Both the position numbers and the translations under genes were made by a program. A model generated the notes under the pieces. It worked only from the letters and a program-made list of their open reading frames with translations. It made no database searches and had not been told where the DNA came from. Positions 42,316 through 51,262 of a stretch of 64,000 nucleotides of DNA are shown here, piece by piece. Origin of the DNA: an uncultured Gemmiger sp. (GTDB lineage: Bacteria > Bacillota > Clostridia > Oscillospirales > Ruminococcaceae); contig CAKSUQ010000012.1 of assembly GCA_934502625.1 (NCBI GenBank), positions 10,415 through 74,414 of the forward strand, in the 5' to 3' direction. Positions within the stretch are counted from its first letter, which is position 1, and each line of letters begins with the position of its first letter.

Positions 42316-42986
42316 CAAAGCTTTTCCAGCTTTGCCAGCGCCACCTTCGCTGCGTGCTGCTCGGCGGCTTTTTTGCTGCGGCCGCGGCCCTCGGCCAGCA
42401 GCTCGCCGTTGCGCCAGACGCAGACCGTGAACTGCTTGTTGTGGTCGGGGCCGGTCTCTCCGGTGACCTCGTATTTCAGCACGGCGGACGGGTCCTGCTG
42501 GACGACCTCCTGCAGACGGGTCTTGTAGTCGTCCTCGGCGGTCTTGCCCTCGGTGATGAAGGGCAGGATGAAATTGCGCGCGGCCTCCATGCCGCCGTCC
42601 AGATACAGCGCGGCAATGACGGCCTCGAACGCATCGGAGACAACGCTCGGGCGGCTGCGTCCGCCGCCAAGGTCCTCGCCGTGGCCAAGGCGCAGATACT
42701 CACCCAGCTGAATTTCCTGCGCGAACTGGAACAGTGCGTCCTCGCTGACGAGGCTGGCGCGCATACGGGTCAGTTCGCCCTCGGGGCGGCCCGACTGGTG
42801 GAACAGGTAGTCCGCCACGACGACGGACAGCACGCTGTCGCCCAGAAATTCCAGCCGCTCGTTGTGGGTCGTGGCGACCTTGCTCTCGTTGGCATAGCTG
42901 GTGTGGGTCAGTGCAATGCGCAGCAGCGCAGGATTTTTGAATGTATAGTGCAGGACGTCCTGCAGTTCTTCCGGTTTGTGAGCCAT
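42315..42986 (-). CDS. rnc: Ribonuclease III
   Basis: 223-residue double-strand RNase that matures rRNA. LTHTSYANE, HNERLEFLGDSVLSVVVADYL (signature) and VSDAFEAVIAALYLDGG provide the catalytic acids; the dsRNA-binding domain spans about 150-222 (DYKTRLQEVVQQDPSAVLKYEV, GRSKKAAEQHAAKVAL). AAAGGTGAAAGAAT precedes ATG 42986. The stop lies at the border of the palindromic element. Confidence 0.96.
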   Translation of the reverse strand: MAHKPEELQDVLHYTFKNPALLRIALTHTSYANESKVATTHNERLEFLGDSVLSVVVADYLFHQSGRPEGELTRMRASLVSEDALFQFAQEIQLGEYLRLGHGEDLGGGRSRPSVVSDAFEAVIAALYLDGGMEAARNFILPFITEGKTAEDDYKTRLQEVVQQDPSAVLKYEVTGETGPDHNKQFTVCVWRNGELLAEGRGRSKKAAEQHAAKVALAKLEKL

Positions 42987-43011
42987 ATTCTTTCACCTTT
43001 CCGGCTAGTCC

Positions 43012-43108
43012 GTAGGGGCCGGGCATGCCCGGCCCTCAACCTTATCTCGATTGCCCTTTTACGGGCGGTATTTTTTATGCCGCGGGCCGGACATGTCCGG
43101 CCCCTACA
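43012..43108. repeat. B-type palindromic repeat between rnc and plsX
   Basis: GTAGGGGCCGGGCATGCCCGGCC and GGCCGGACATGTCCGGCCCCTAC face each other. It occupies the place where acpP is often found. Confidence 0.8.
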
Positions 43109-43122
43109 GGGCAGCTTTCCTT

Positions 43123-44148
43123 TTAAGCGTCTGCTTCTTCCTTCTGCGCGGCCACCTCTGCCAGCGCCTTCTCCATCGTGCCGCACAGGTCGTTGGCGAC
43201 GCAGAGCTTGGCCTGGCGGATGGCGTTCTTGATGCCCTTGGCGTGGCTGGAGCCGTGGGCCTTGATGACCGGCTTCGCGGCGCCCAGCAGCGGTGCGCCG
43301 CCGACCTCCTCGGAATCCATCATGCGTTTCAGCTCACCCAGACCGCCCTTGATGCCCAGATAGCTGAGCTTGGTGATCAGGTTCTGCAAGAAGATTTTTT
43401 TCAGCATCCCCAGCAGCGTCTTGGCGACGCCCTCGGTCAATTTCAGCACGACGTTGCCGACAAAGCCGTCACAGACGACGACGTCCACGTCACCGTCCAT
43501 GATGTAGCGCGGCTCGATGTTGCCCGCAAAGTGGATGCAGGGGTTGGCCTTCAGCAGCTTGTGGGCCTCGCGGTAGGTCGGCGTGCCCTTCGTGTCCTCC
43601 GCGCCGTTGTTGACAAGCGCGACCTTCGGCTCGGCGCGGCCCATGACCTTCTCGGCGTAGACGCTGCCCATCGTGCCGAAGGCGTTCAGCATTTCGGGGC
43701 GGCACTCGACGTTCGCGCCGCAGTCCAGCAGCAGGAAGTTCTGCTTCGCGCCGGGCATCGGGGTCGCCAGTGCCGGGCGCTTGACGCCCTTGACCGTGCG
43801 CACGATGAGGCTGGTGCCCACGTGCAGCGCACCGGTGGAACCGGCGGAGACAAACGCGTCGGCCTCGCCGTTTTTCAGCATGGTAAGCCCCTTCACAAGG
43901 CTCGAATCCGTCTTGTGGCGCACAGCCTTGACGGGGTCGTCGTGCATGTCGATATTCTCGGTGCAGTTGATGATCTCAAACGGTGCAAGGTCGATTTTGT
44001 TCTCTGCCGCGCAGTCGCGGATGGCCTTTTCCTCGCCCAGCAGCGTCAGCGTCATGCCGTCGCCGAATTCCGCCGCAGCCTGACTTGCGCCCTGCAAAAC
44101 GCACAGCGGGGCGTTGTCGCCGCCCATTGCATCCACTAAAATTTTCAT
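43123..44148 (-). CDS. plsX: Phosphate acyltransferase PlsX
   Basis: 341-residue enzyme converting acyl-ACP to acyl-phosphate for phospholipid synthesis. ILVDAMGGDNAPLCVLQGA, DAFVSAGSTGALHVGTSLIV, LLLDCGANVECRPEML and VVVCDGFVGNVVLKLTEGVAKTL identify the family. ATG 44148 overlaps the trmFO stop by 4 bp. The usual neighbour acpP is missing; only a B-type repeat separates it from rnc. Confidence 0.96.
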   Translation of the reverse strand: MKILVDAMGGDNAPLCVLQGASQAAAEFGDGMTLTLLGEEKAIRDCAAENKIDLAPFEIINCTENIDMHDDPVKAVRHKTDSSLVKGLTMLKNGEADAFVSAGSTGALHVGTSLIVRTVKGVKRPALATPMPGAKQNFLLLDCGANVECRPEMLNAFGTMGSVYAEKVMGRAEPKVALVNNGAEDTKGTPTYREAHKLLKANPCIHFAGNIEPRYIMDGDVDVVVCDGFVGNVVLKLTEGVAKTLLGMLKKIFLQNLITKLSYLGIKGGLGELKRMMDSEEVGGAPLLGAAKPVIKAHGSSHAKGIKNAIRQAKLCVANDLCGTMEKALAEVAAQKEEADA

Positions 44149-45455
44149 TTATATTCCTCCGTCCATGCACGCATGGCGTCCTGTGCGGCCTGCGAAAGCG
44201 CCATATAGCGCTCGCGCTTGTCGCGGATGGCGTTGATCTCCTCGGTGCGGGGCAGGATGCCCATGTTCGCACCCATCGGCTGAAAATCCTTGTTCGGCGT
44301 CGTGATGTAGTCAAGCAGCGCGCCGCACATCGTGGCCGCCGGGGGCGGCGGCAGTTCGCGGCCCTGCAGCCGCGCGTAGATCTGGTGCGCCGCCAAAAGG
44401 CCGGACGCCGCGCTCTCCATATAGCCCTCGAAGCCGGTGATCTGCCCGGCGAAGAAGACGTTGGGGTGGTCGGCCAAGAACTGCTGCTTCGTCAGCACCG
44501 TAGGACTTTCAAGGAAGGTGTTGCGGTGCATGACGCCATAGCGCACAAATTCAGCATGCTCCAGACCGGGGATCATACTGAACACCCGCTTCTGCTCGCC
44601 CCATTTCAGGTTCGTCTGGAAGCCGACGAGGTTGTAAAGCGTCCGCGCGGTGTTCTCGGCGCGCAGCTGGACAGCCGCCCATGGGCGGTGGCCGGTGCGC
44701 GGGTCGCGCAGACCGACGGGGCGCAGCGGGCCGAAGCGGATCGTATCCGCCCCGCGCGCGGCCATGACCTCGATGGGCATACAGCCCTCGTAGACGGTCA
44801 GGTCGCCGTCAAAGTCGTGCAGCGGCGCACGCTCGGCAGCGATGAGCGCCGCGTGGAAGGTCTCGTACTCTTCCTTGTTAAAGGGGCAGTTCAGGTAGTC
44901 GGCCTCGCCCCGGCCATAACGGGATGCGGCGAAAACCTTCTCATAGTCGAGGCTCTCGGCGGTGACGATGGGCGCGACGGCGTCGTAGAAGCTCAGCCGG
45001 TGGTCGCCGGTCAGCGACGCAACGGCCTGCGCCAGCGCGCCCTCGGTCAGGGGGCCGCTGGCGACGAGGACGGGCACGCTCTCGTCCAGCGCAGTGACTT
45101 CCTCGCGGTGGACGGTGATGTTCGGGTGATTTTCCACCATCTCCGTCACGGCGGTGGAAAACACGTCGCGGTCGACAGCCAGCGCGCCGCCCGCCGCCAC
45201 GCGGGCGGTCTCGGCGGCGGTCAGCAGATGGCTGCCCATCATCTTCATTTCGATTTTCAAAAGGCCGGACGCAGAATCCGGGCGCTCGGCCTTCAGCGAG
45301 TTCGAGCAGATCAGCTCCGCGAAACCCTCGCTTTTATGTGCCGGGGAAAATTTTGTGGGCTTCTGCTCGTACAGTTCGACCTGCACGCCACGGTCAGCCA
45401 GCCACAGCGCCGCCTCACAGCCTGCAAGACCGGCACCGATGATTTTTAGTTGCAT
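44145..45455 (-). CDS. trmFO: Folate-dependent tRNA (uracil-54-C5)-methyltransferase TrmFO
   Basis: 436-residue flavoprotein that makes T54 in tRNA using methylene-tetrahydrofolate. IIGAGLAGCEAALWLADRGVQVELYEQ is the FAD site; KSEGFAELICSNSLKA and RFGPLRPVGLRDPRTGHRPWAAVQLR are family blocks. FFAGQITGFEGYMESAASGLLAA near the C-terminus closes the flavin domain. It lies 10 bp after topA, in the usual dprA-topA-trmFO order. Confidence 0.96.
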   Translation of the reverse strand: MQLKIIGAGLAGCEAALWLADRGVQVELYEQKPTKFSPAHKSEGFAELICSNSLKAERPDSASGLLKIEMKMMGSHLLTAAETARVAAGGALAVDRDVFSTAVTEMVENHPNITVHREEVTALDESVPVLVASGPLTEGALAQAVASLTGDHRLSFYDAVAPIVTAESLDYEKVFAASRYGRGEADYLNCPFNKEEYETFHAALIAAERAPLHDFDGDLTVYEGCMPIEVMAARGADTIRFGPLRPVGLRDPRTGHRPWAAVQLRAENTARTLYNLVGFQTNLKWGEQKRVFSMIPGLEHAEFVRYGVMHRNTFLESPTVLTKQQFLADHPNVFFAGQITGFEGYMESAASGLLAAHQIYARLQGRELPPPPAATMCGALLDYITTPNKDFQPMGANMGILPRTEEINAIRDKRERYMALSQAAQDAMRAWTEEYK

Positions 45456-45464
45456 AATTCACCG

Positions 45465-47549
45465 TTATTTCTTTTCCATCGCCTTCACAAACCCACAGCC
45501 CTCTTTGGCGCAATACAGCTGCCCCTTCTTTTTAAAGAGGGTGTTGCCGCACTGGGGGCATTTTTCGGGCACGGGCTCGTCCCAAGTCATAAAGTTGCAC
45601 TTCGGGTAGTTGCTGCAGCCGTAGTACACACGACCCTTGGCGCTCTTACGCACCAGCATGTGCCCGCCGTCCAGCGGGCAGAGGCCGCCGGTGTCCTTGA
45701 CGAGCGGGTGGGCGTTGCGGCACTCCGGGAAGCCGGAGCACGCCACGAACTTGCCGTAGCGCCCCGACTTAATTACCATCGGGCGGCCGCATTTTTCGCA
45801 GATCTCATCGGTCGGGATGTCCTCGACCTTGATGCGCTTGCCCTCCATGTTCTTTTCGGCCTGCTCCAAGCTCTTGGCAAAGCCCTTGTAGAAGTCGTCG
45901 ATCGTCTCGACCCAATCGGCCTTGCCCGCCTCGACGACGTCGAGTTTTTTCTCCATGTCAGCGCTGAATTTCACGTCGACAATGTTCGGGAACTGCTCCA
46001 TCATGACCGTGTTGACGGCCTGCCCCAGCGGGGTGGTCTTCAGCTTTTTCTGGTCTTTTTCCACATAGCCGCGGTCGACGATGGTCGTGATGATCGGCGC
46101 GTAGGTGGACGGGCGGCCGATGCCGTTTTCCTCCAGCGCGTGAATCAGCGTCGCTTCGGTGTAGAGCGGCGGCGGCTGGGTGAACTTTTGGTCGGCGGTC
46201 AGCTTTTTCAGCTGCAATTTCTGGCCTTCCTCCAGCGGGGGCAGGGCGGTCTCCTTCTTCTTAGCGTCGTCGGTCGCCTCCTCGTACAGGGCGGTAAAGC
46301 CGTCGAACGCGACGCGGAAGCCCGACGCGCGGAACAGGTAGTCCCCCGCCGTGATGGACGCCGAGACGGTGTCCTGAATACAGTCGGCCATCTGGCTTGC
46401 CATAAAGCGGCTCCAGATCAGGCGGTAGAGCTTCGCGGTGTCGCCGCTGATGCTCTGCTCGACCTCGTCGGGCGTCAGCTCCGGCATAGACGGGCGGATG
46501 GCTTCGTGGGCGTCCTGCGCGGCGGTGGCGGAACGGCTCTTCCACTTGCGGGGTGTCTTGCAGACATAGCTGTCGCCCCAGCGGCCGGCGATGAAGGTCT
46601 TGGCAGCGGCCTGTGCCTCGGCGGCGATGCGCAGGCTGTCGGTACGCATATAGGTGATCAGACCCACCGTGCCGTGCCCCGCGATGTCGACGCCTTCATA
46701 CAGCGTCTGGGCGGCGCGCATCGTGCGGGTGGCCGCAAAGCCGAAGGCGCGGCTGGCGTCCTGCTGCAAGGTGGACGTGATAAACGGCGGCGCGGGCTGG
46801 CGGCGGCGCTTGCCCTTTTCAATTTTGGTGATCGTGTAGTCCTTGCCGTCCAGCGCGGCGAGGATGTCGTCGGCCTGCTGCTTGTTCGTAACGGTCAGCT
46901 TTTTGCCGTCGGCCGTCGCGGCCAGCCGGGCGGTGAAGGACGTCTTCTCGCCCTGCGGGGTCAGCTGCGCGTCGATATTCCAGTATTCGTCGGGCTTGAA
47001 GTTTTCAATTTCAATTTCCCGGTCGCGGATCAGGCGCACCGCGACGCTCTGCACGCGGCCTGCGGACAGACCCTTGCGTACCTTGCGCCACAGAAACGGG
47101 CTGAGCTTATAGCCGACCAAGCGGTCAAGTTCGCGCCGCGCCTGCTGGGCGTTGAAGAGGTCGATGTTGATGGCGCGGGGATGCGCCATGCCCTCCTTGA
47201 CGCCCTTTTTCGTGATCTCGTCGAAGGTCACGCGGTTGGGCGCGGCGGGGTCAAGCCCCAGAATGTTCGCCAGATGCCAGCTGATCGCCTCGCCCTCGCG
47301 ATCCGGGTCGGTTGCGAGCAGCACGCCGTCACACTTTTTTGCCTCGGCTTTCAGCTCCTTGACGAGCTTCTGCTTGCCCTTGATGGTGATATATTTCGGT
47401 GTATAGCCATTTTCGACATCAATGCCCAGCGTGCTGGCGGGCAGGTCGCGCACATGACCCATGCTGGCCGTGACCTTGTAGCCGCGGCCCAGATACTTGC
47501 CAATGGTTTTCGCCTTGGCAGGGGATTCCACGATGACTAGTTTTGGCAT
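45465..47549 (-). CDS. topA: DNA topoisomerase I
   Basis: 694-residue type IA enzyme relaxing negative supercoils. The Toprim domain opens with LVIVESPAKAKTIGKYLG and has LLATDPDREGEAISWHLA. GLITYMRTDSLRI carries the catalytic tyrosine (about residue 307). The C-terminus has three zinc-ribbon-like units: CEKCGRPMV, CPLDGGHMLVRK..YGCSNYPKC and CPQCGNTLF...CAKEGC. ATG 47549 has a weak GAGGTAAAC upstream. Downstream of dprA across a C-type repeat. Confidence 0.97.
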   Translation of the reverse strand: MPKLVIVESPAKAKTIGKYLGRGYKVTASMGHVRDLPASTLGIDVENGYTPKYITIKGKQKLVKELKAEAKKCDGVLLATDPDREGEAISWHLANILGLDPAAPNRVTFDEITKKGVKEGMAHPRAINIDLFNAQQARRELDRLVGYKLSPFLWRKVRKGLSAGRVQSVAVRLIRDREIEIENFKPDEYWNIDAQLTPQGEKTSFTARLAATADGKKLTVTNKQQADDILAALDGKDYTITKIEKGKRRRQPAPPFITSTLQQDASRAFGFAATRTMRAAQTLYEGVDIAGHGTVGLITYMRTDSLRIAAEAQAAAKTFIAGRWGDSYVCKTPRKWKSRSATAAQDAHEAIRPSMPELTPDEVEQSISGDTAKLYRLIWSRFMASQMADCIQDTVSASITAGDYLFRASGFRVAFDGFTALYEEATDDAKKKETALPPLEEGQKLQLKKLTADQKFTQPPPLYTEATLIHALEENGIGRPSTYAPIITTIVDRGYVEKDQKKLKTTPLGQAVNTVMMEQFPNIVDVKFSADMEKKLDVVEAGKADWVETIDDFYKGFAKSLEQAEKNMEGKRIKVEDIPTDEICEKCGRPMVIKSGRYGKFVACSGFPECRNAHPLVKDTGGLCPLDGGHMLVRKSAKGRVYYGCSNYPKCNFMTWDEPVPEKCPQCGNTLFKKKGQLYCAKEGCGFVKAMEKK

Positions 47550-47574
47550 AGTTTACCTCAATGAAAAAGTTTTT

Positions 47575-47697
47575 TAGATAATAGATAAGAGATAAAAGAT
47601 AAGAAATGTGGTGGATCGCAGGCCGTCGACCTGCTCAAAATTGTGCGCTGCGCGCACTCCTTTTTTATTATCTATTATCTTTTATCTATTATCTTAT
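47575..47697. repeat. C-type palindromic repeat, copy 3
   Basis: AGATAATAGATAAGAGATAA on one side, TTATTATCTATTATCTTTTA on the other; core with GTGGATCGCAGG and GTGCGCTGCGCGCAC. It gives the last bases before the dprA stop. Confidence 0.75.
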
Positions 47698-48794
47698 AAT
47701 GCAACATATCTTCGCCCCGGCATGGCCTGTGCGCCGCCCATCAGCTCCAATTCGGTGCAGGCGGCCAGTACGCGTCCGGCAGGAAGGTTCGCGGCGGCAC
47801 ACAGTGCGTCGATGCCCTGCGGCTCGGCGATCAGCGCCGCATAAACCGCCTGTGCATCAGCGCTGACCGTCTTCGGGTCAAAGCGCTGCTGCGCGGGGGC
47901 TTCGGTTTCCTCGCCAAGGCCGAGCAGCGTCAGCACGTCGGATGCCTGACACAGCGGCTCGGCGCGGTGGGTGCGCAGCAGCTCGTTCGTGCCTTGGCTC
48001 AGGGCGCTGTATATGCTGCCCGGCACGGCCAGCACCGGCCGTCCCAGCCGCTCGGCATGGCCGACGGTGTTGGACGTGCCGCTGCGGATGCGCGCCTCGG
48101 CGACGCAGAGCGCTTCGGCCTGCGCCGCAATGAGCCGATTGCGGGCTAAAAACGTGCCGGTTGCCCGCCCCGTATAGCCGGGTGGGTACTCGCTGCAGAC
48201 CGCGCCGCCGCTGTTTTCGATGTCGGTGCGCAGCCGCGCGTTGGCGGCAGGGTAAGTCTTATCGATGGCCGTGCCCAGAAACGCCACGGTCGGCGTCCCG
48301 GCCTGCACAGCGGCGCGGTGGGCTTCGCTGTCCAGCCCGTCTGCCAGACCGCTGACGAGCACAACGCCCTCCTTTGCCATCGCCAGCGACAGGTCGAACG
48401 CAGCCTGCCGCCCATAGGCGCTGGGGCGGCGGGTGCCAACCATGCCCGCGTACCGCCGCCCGTTCAGGCAGCGGCGGTCGCCGGTGACGTAGAGTGCCAG
48501 CGGCAGGTCGGGCAGATCGCGCAGGCGGTCGGGGTAGGCGTCCTCGTCGGGTGTCAGCACATCGATGCCCGAAAGCAGGCAGTGATCAAGCCGTTCCTCA
48601 AAGTCGAAGGGCGTCGTGTCCTGCAATTGCGCGAGGGCGTGGGCGCTCAGGCAGGCGGGCGGCGCTTCGCCGCCCGTGCGCAGGAGGTCGTACAGCTCGA
48701 CCGGGTCGGGGTAGAGCTCCAGCAGCTCCTGTGCGTACTGGCACGCCGACCCGACCGCATCCGCCAGCCACAGCCACGCTAATATTTTGTCCAT
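47694..48794 (-). CDS. dprA: DNA processing protein DprA
   Basis: 366-residue Rossmann-fold protein that loads RecA on incoming single-stranded DNA. Core features: GDRRCLNGRRYAGMVGTRRPSAYGR, VLVSGLADGLDSEAHRAA, TVAFLGTAIDKTYPAAN, GTFLARNRLIAAQAEALCVAEA and GRPVLAVPGSIYS. A C-terminal winged helix spans about 300-366. ATG 48794 has GGGGAGG upstream. No other competence gene is in the window, although a lone prepilin lies at 52.5 kb. Confidence 0.94.
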   Translation of the reverse strand: MDKILAWLWLADAVGSACQYAQELLELYPDPVELYDLLRTGGEAPPACLSAHALAQLQDTTPFDFEERLDHCLLSGIDVLTPDEDAYPDRLRDLPDLPLALYVTGDRRCLNGRRYAGMVGTRRPSAYGRQAAFDLSLAMAKEGVVLVSGLADGLDSEAHRAAVQAGTPTVAFLGTAIDKTYPAANARLRTDIENSGGAVCSEYPPGYTGRATGTFLARNRLIAAQAEALCVAEARIRSGTSNTVGHAERLGRPVLAVPGSIYSALSQGTNELLRTHRAEPLCQASDVLTLLGLGEETEAPAQQRFDPKTVSADAQAVYAALIAEPQGIDALCAAANLPAGRVLAACTELELMGGAQAMPGRRYVAL

Positions 48795-48831
48795 GGTTGC
48801 CGACGCCTCCCCTACGCCTGTATCTGCGTTT

Positions 48832-49599
48832 TCACACGCCTCTGAAATGCCACAGCAGCACGCTGCCGGCGACCGCCGCATTCAGGCTCTCGACGCGGTC
48901 GGTCATCGGGATGCGCACGGCCATGTCGCAGGCCTCGACGGTGGCTTGGGTCAGCCCCTGCCCCTCGCTGCCGATGACAACGCAGACGCCGCCGGGGAGG
49001 TCATTCCCCGCCTCGTCCAGCGGGCGCGAGCGGTAGAGCGCCGCTGCCAGCGTCGTGACGCCCCGCGCGCGCAGGGCTTGCAGCGTGGCAGGCAGGTCGT
49101 CGCTGTGTACGGTCGGCAGCCGCCCGGCCGCGCCCATCGAGGAGCGCAGCGTCTTGGGCGAAAGCGGCGCGGCGCAGCCCTTGCCCAGCACAACAGCGTC
49201 AAAGCCGAAGGCCGCCGCGCTGCGCAGCAGGGTGCCCACGTTGCCGGGGTCCTGCACGCCCTCCAGCATCAGGATGCGGCGGGCAGTGTCCAGCGTGTCG
49301 GCGGGCGGCACGGGCGTCTCGAACAGCGCGAAAACGCCCTGATCCGACTTGGTGCCGCTGAGCTTTTCGGCCACATGGGGCGCAATGCCGACGGGGTCAA
49401 AGCGGCTCAGTTCGGGCGTTTTTTCCAGCGCCGCCGCCGTGGCGTACACCGCGCGCGGCTTGCAGCTTTTGGCAAGCTCCAGACAGAGCTTCGGCCCCTC
49501 GGCAAAGAAAAGCCCGTCGGCGGCGCGCTGCTTTTCTGAGTCGCGCACCGCACAGGCGTATTTGATCTTGGCGTTATCGCGGCTGGTTATCGTTTCCAT
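48832..49599 (-). CDS. TrmH/SpoU-family RNA 2'-O-methyltransferase
   Basis: 255-residue SPOUT methyltransferase acting on rRNA or tRNA riboses. An N-terminal substrate-binding domain (METITSRDNAKIKYA, GLFFAEGPKLCLELAK) is followed by the knotted domain: LMLEGVQDPGNVGTLLRSAAAFGFDAVVL, VVIGSEGQGLTQA, and RVESLNAAVAGSVLLW. ATG 49599 follows AAAAGGGGCGC. The exact nucleotide target cannot be read. Confidence 0.92.
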   Translation of the reverse strand: METITSRDNAKIKYACAVRDSEKQRAADGLFFAEGPKLCLELAKSCKPRAVYATAAALEKTPELSRFDPVGIAPHVAEKLSGTKSDQGVFALFETPVPPADTLDTARRILMLEGVQDPGNVGTLLRSAAAFGFDAVVLGKGCAAPLSPKTLRSSMGAAGRLPTVHSDDLPATLQALRARGVTTLAAALYRSRPLDEAGNDLPGGVCVVIGSEGQGLTQATVEACDMAVRIPMTDRVESLNAAVAGSVLLWHFRGV

Positions 49600-49668
49600 T
49601 GTAGCGCCCCTTTTGTATAAAATCAATGGGATTGTGTGAATATTGATTTTCCCCTTTAAACACAAAAG

Positions 49669-49691
49669 GACTCGCGCGTGTGCGCGAGTCT
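49669..49691 (-). terminator. Terminator of infC-rpmI-rplT
   Basis: GACTCGCGC-acac-GCGCGAGTC on the minus strand followed by CTTTT. It also has T on the plus strand, but nothing is read that way. Confidence 0.82.
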
Positions 49692-49704
49692 TTTTAGCAA
49701 GCTA

Positions 49705-50058
49705 TTACAGAGCCTTCTTGGCGGTCTCGACCAGCGCGTTGAAGCTGGCGGGATCATGGATGGCCATCTCAGACAGCATCTTGCGGTTCAGCTCGACGCC
49801 GGCCTTCTTCAGGCCGTTCATGAAGGTGGAGTAGTTCATACCCTGAGCACGAACAGCGTTGTTGATGCGGGTGATCCACAGGTTGCGGAACTGGCGCTTC
49901 TTCTGCTTACGGCCGACGAAAGCGTAGTTGCCGCTCTTCATAACGGCCTGCTTGGCCATGCGGAAGTGCTTGGACTTAGCACCGTAGTAACCCTTTGCGA
50001 GCTTGAGAGTCTTAGCACGACGCTTGTGCGTCATGGTAGCGCCTTTAATACGAGCCAT
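49705..50058 (-). CDS. rplT: Ribosomal protein bL20
   Basis: 117-residue large-subunit assembly protein. [37 protein letters not shown] and [29 protein letters not shown] are standard. The protein also represses its own operon by binding the leader in other Firmicutes. GGAGATATAAAAC precedes ATG 50058. Confidence 0.98.
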   Translation of the reverse strand: MARIKGATMTHKRRAKTLKLAKGYYGAKSKHFRMAKQAVMKSGNYAFVGRKQKKRQFRNLWITRINNAVRAQGMNYSTFMNGLKKAGVELNRKMLSEMAIHDPASFNALVETAKKAL

Positions 50059-50118
50059 GTTTTATATCTCCTTTTGTCTATAACAGGTAGTAACTGACCT
50101 TTAAATGTCCCGGGCAGA

Positions 50119-50325
50119 TCAGCCGCCGTAGGGCATCATTTTCTTGACGGCAGCCTCGTTGGTCTTGTCAACGTACTTGGGCATACGCAGGCCGCGGGTG
50201 AGCTTGGTGGTCTTCTTGGTCAGAATGTGACGGCGCTTGGACGCATTGCGCTTGATCTTGCCGGAAGCAGTCATCTTGAAGCGCTTCTTGGCGCCGGAAA
50301 GGGTCTTGAGCTTCATTTTAGCCAT
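50119..50325 (-). CDS. rpmI: Ribosomal protein bL35
   Basis: 68-residue basic protein with KMKLKTLSGAKKRFKMTASGK and NASKRRHILTKKTTK. GGAGGAAACAAC precedes ATG 50325. Middle gene of the infC-rpmI-rplT operon. Confidence 0.97.
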   Translation of the reverse strand: MAKMKLKTLSGAKKRFKMTASGKIKRNASKRRHILTKKTTKLTRGLRMPKYVDKTNEAAVKKMMPYGG

Positions 50326-50354
50326 TGTTGTTTCCTCCTAGAGAGTTTACTTTC

Positions 50355-50885
50355 TTACTTGTTGGGAACGGGGGACATGAACATCATCATGCTGCGGCCC
50401 TCAAGCTTGGGCTGCTTGTCGATGACGGCCTTGCCCTCCAACGCCTCGGCAAAACGCTTATGGACATCCAGACCCAGGCTGGTATGTGCCATCTCACGGC
50501 CGCGGAACCGGATGCTCACCTTGAGCTTGTGACCCTGCTGCAGGAATTTGGCAGCCTGGTTCACCTTGGTGTTGAAGTCGTTGGTGTCGATGTTCAGGGA
50601 AAGGCGGATCTCCTTGAGTTCAACCACTTTCTGGTTCTTCTTGGCTTCCTTTTCCTTTTTCTGCATCTCGAACCGGTATTTACCGTAATCAAGAATTTTG
50701 CACACCGGCGGCTTGGCCTGCGGTGCGACCTTAACGAGGTCAAGATCCTTGTCGATAGCCATCTTCAGTGCGTCGCGCGGGCTCATAATGCCCATCTGCG
50801 CGCCATCCGCCCCGATCAGGCGGATTTCCTTGTCGCGGATCTGCTCATTGATTTCCAGTTCGTTGGATTTGCTGTTGCTGGCGAT
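50355..50885 (-). CDS. infC: Translation initiation factor IF-3
   Basis: 176-residue factor with the N domain (NEQIRDKEIRLIGADGAQMGIMSPRDAL), linker and C domain (EIRLSLNIDTNDFNTKVNQAAKFLQQGHKLKVSIRFRGRE). The frame has no ATG, GTG or TTG near the expected start. ATC at 50885-50883 lies 7 nt after GGGAGGTG and begins the conserved IASNSKSNELEINEQ. Rare AUU/AUC/AUA starts are known for infC and let IF-3 repress its own synthesis; I chose it for that reason. An in-frame upstream extension would run through the leader hairpin. Confidence 0.93.
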   Translation of the reverse strand: MASNSKSNELEINEQIRDKEIRLIGADGAQMGIMSPRDALKMAIDKDLDLVKVAPQAKPPVCKILDYGKYRFEMQKKEKEAKKNQKVVELKEIRLSLNIDTNDFNTKVNQAAKFLQQGHKLKVSIRFRGREMAHTSLGLDVHKRFAEALEGKAVIDKQPKLEGRSMMMFMSPVPNK

Positions 50886-51053
50886 TGTAACACACCTCCC
50901 ACAAGTGTATGATAATGACAAAAGCGGCTGCCATTGAAAGCAGCCGCCGAACATACGAAGTTGCGCACTTAATGCGTACATGGTATGACCCGGAGTTTTA
51001 ACAAACCCACAAGGTGAGCCGACGGCCTACTGCCGGTTGCTGCTTTTTTTACA
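50886..51053 (-). promoter_or_regulatory. infC-rpmI-rplT leader with attenuator (L20-leader-like)
   Basis: About 165 nt of leader between promoter and infC. It ends in an intrinsic terminator on the minus strand, GCGGCTGC (50947-50940) with GCAGCCGC (50931-50924) and TTTT, placed before the ribosome site. Further upstream are GC-rich segments able to compete. This matches L20-controlled leaders of Firmicutes in position and design; the family was not verified. Confidence 0.6.
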
Positions 51054-51059
51054 AGGGAT

Positions 51060-51088
51060 AGTTTAGCATAAATGCAAGGGGATGTCAA
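51060..51088 (-). promoter_or_regulatory. Promoter of the infC operon
   Basis: TTGACA (51083-51088) and TAAACT (51060-51065) on the minus strand, 17-nt spacer. Confidence 0.8.
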
Positions 51089-51117
51089 TAGGAAGCGGGA
51101 AAGTTTTTTCGCCACGC

Positions 51118-51262
51118 GGCTTCCCCCGTGGGGGAAGCTGTCAGCGGCTCCGACCGCTGACTGATGAGGGGCGGCGGTTTCTCTATTGCCCGCAAAAGGG
51201 TTGCTGCGGAAACTCAGCCCCTCATCCGGCGCTTCGCGCCACCTTCCCCCTTTGTGGGAAGA
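51118..51262. repeat. A-type palindromic repeat, copy 5
   Basis: Complete unit. Its right end (51214-51262) is read as the last codons and stop of the HTH gene on the minus strand. Confidence 0.85.
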
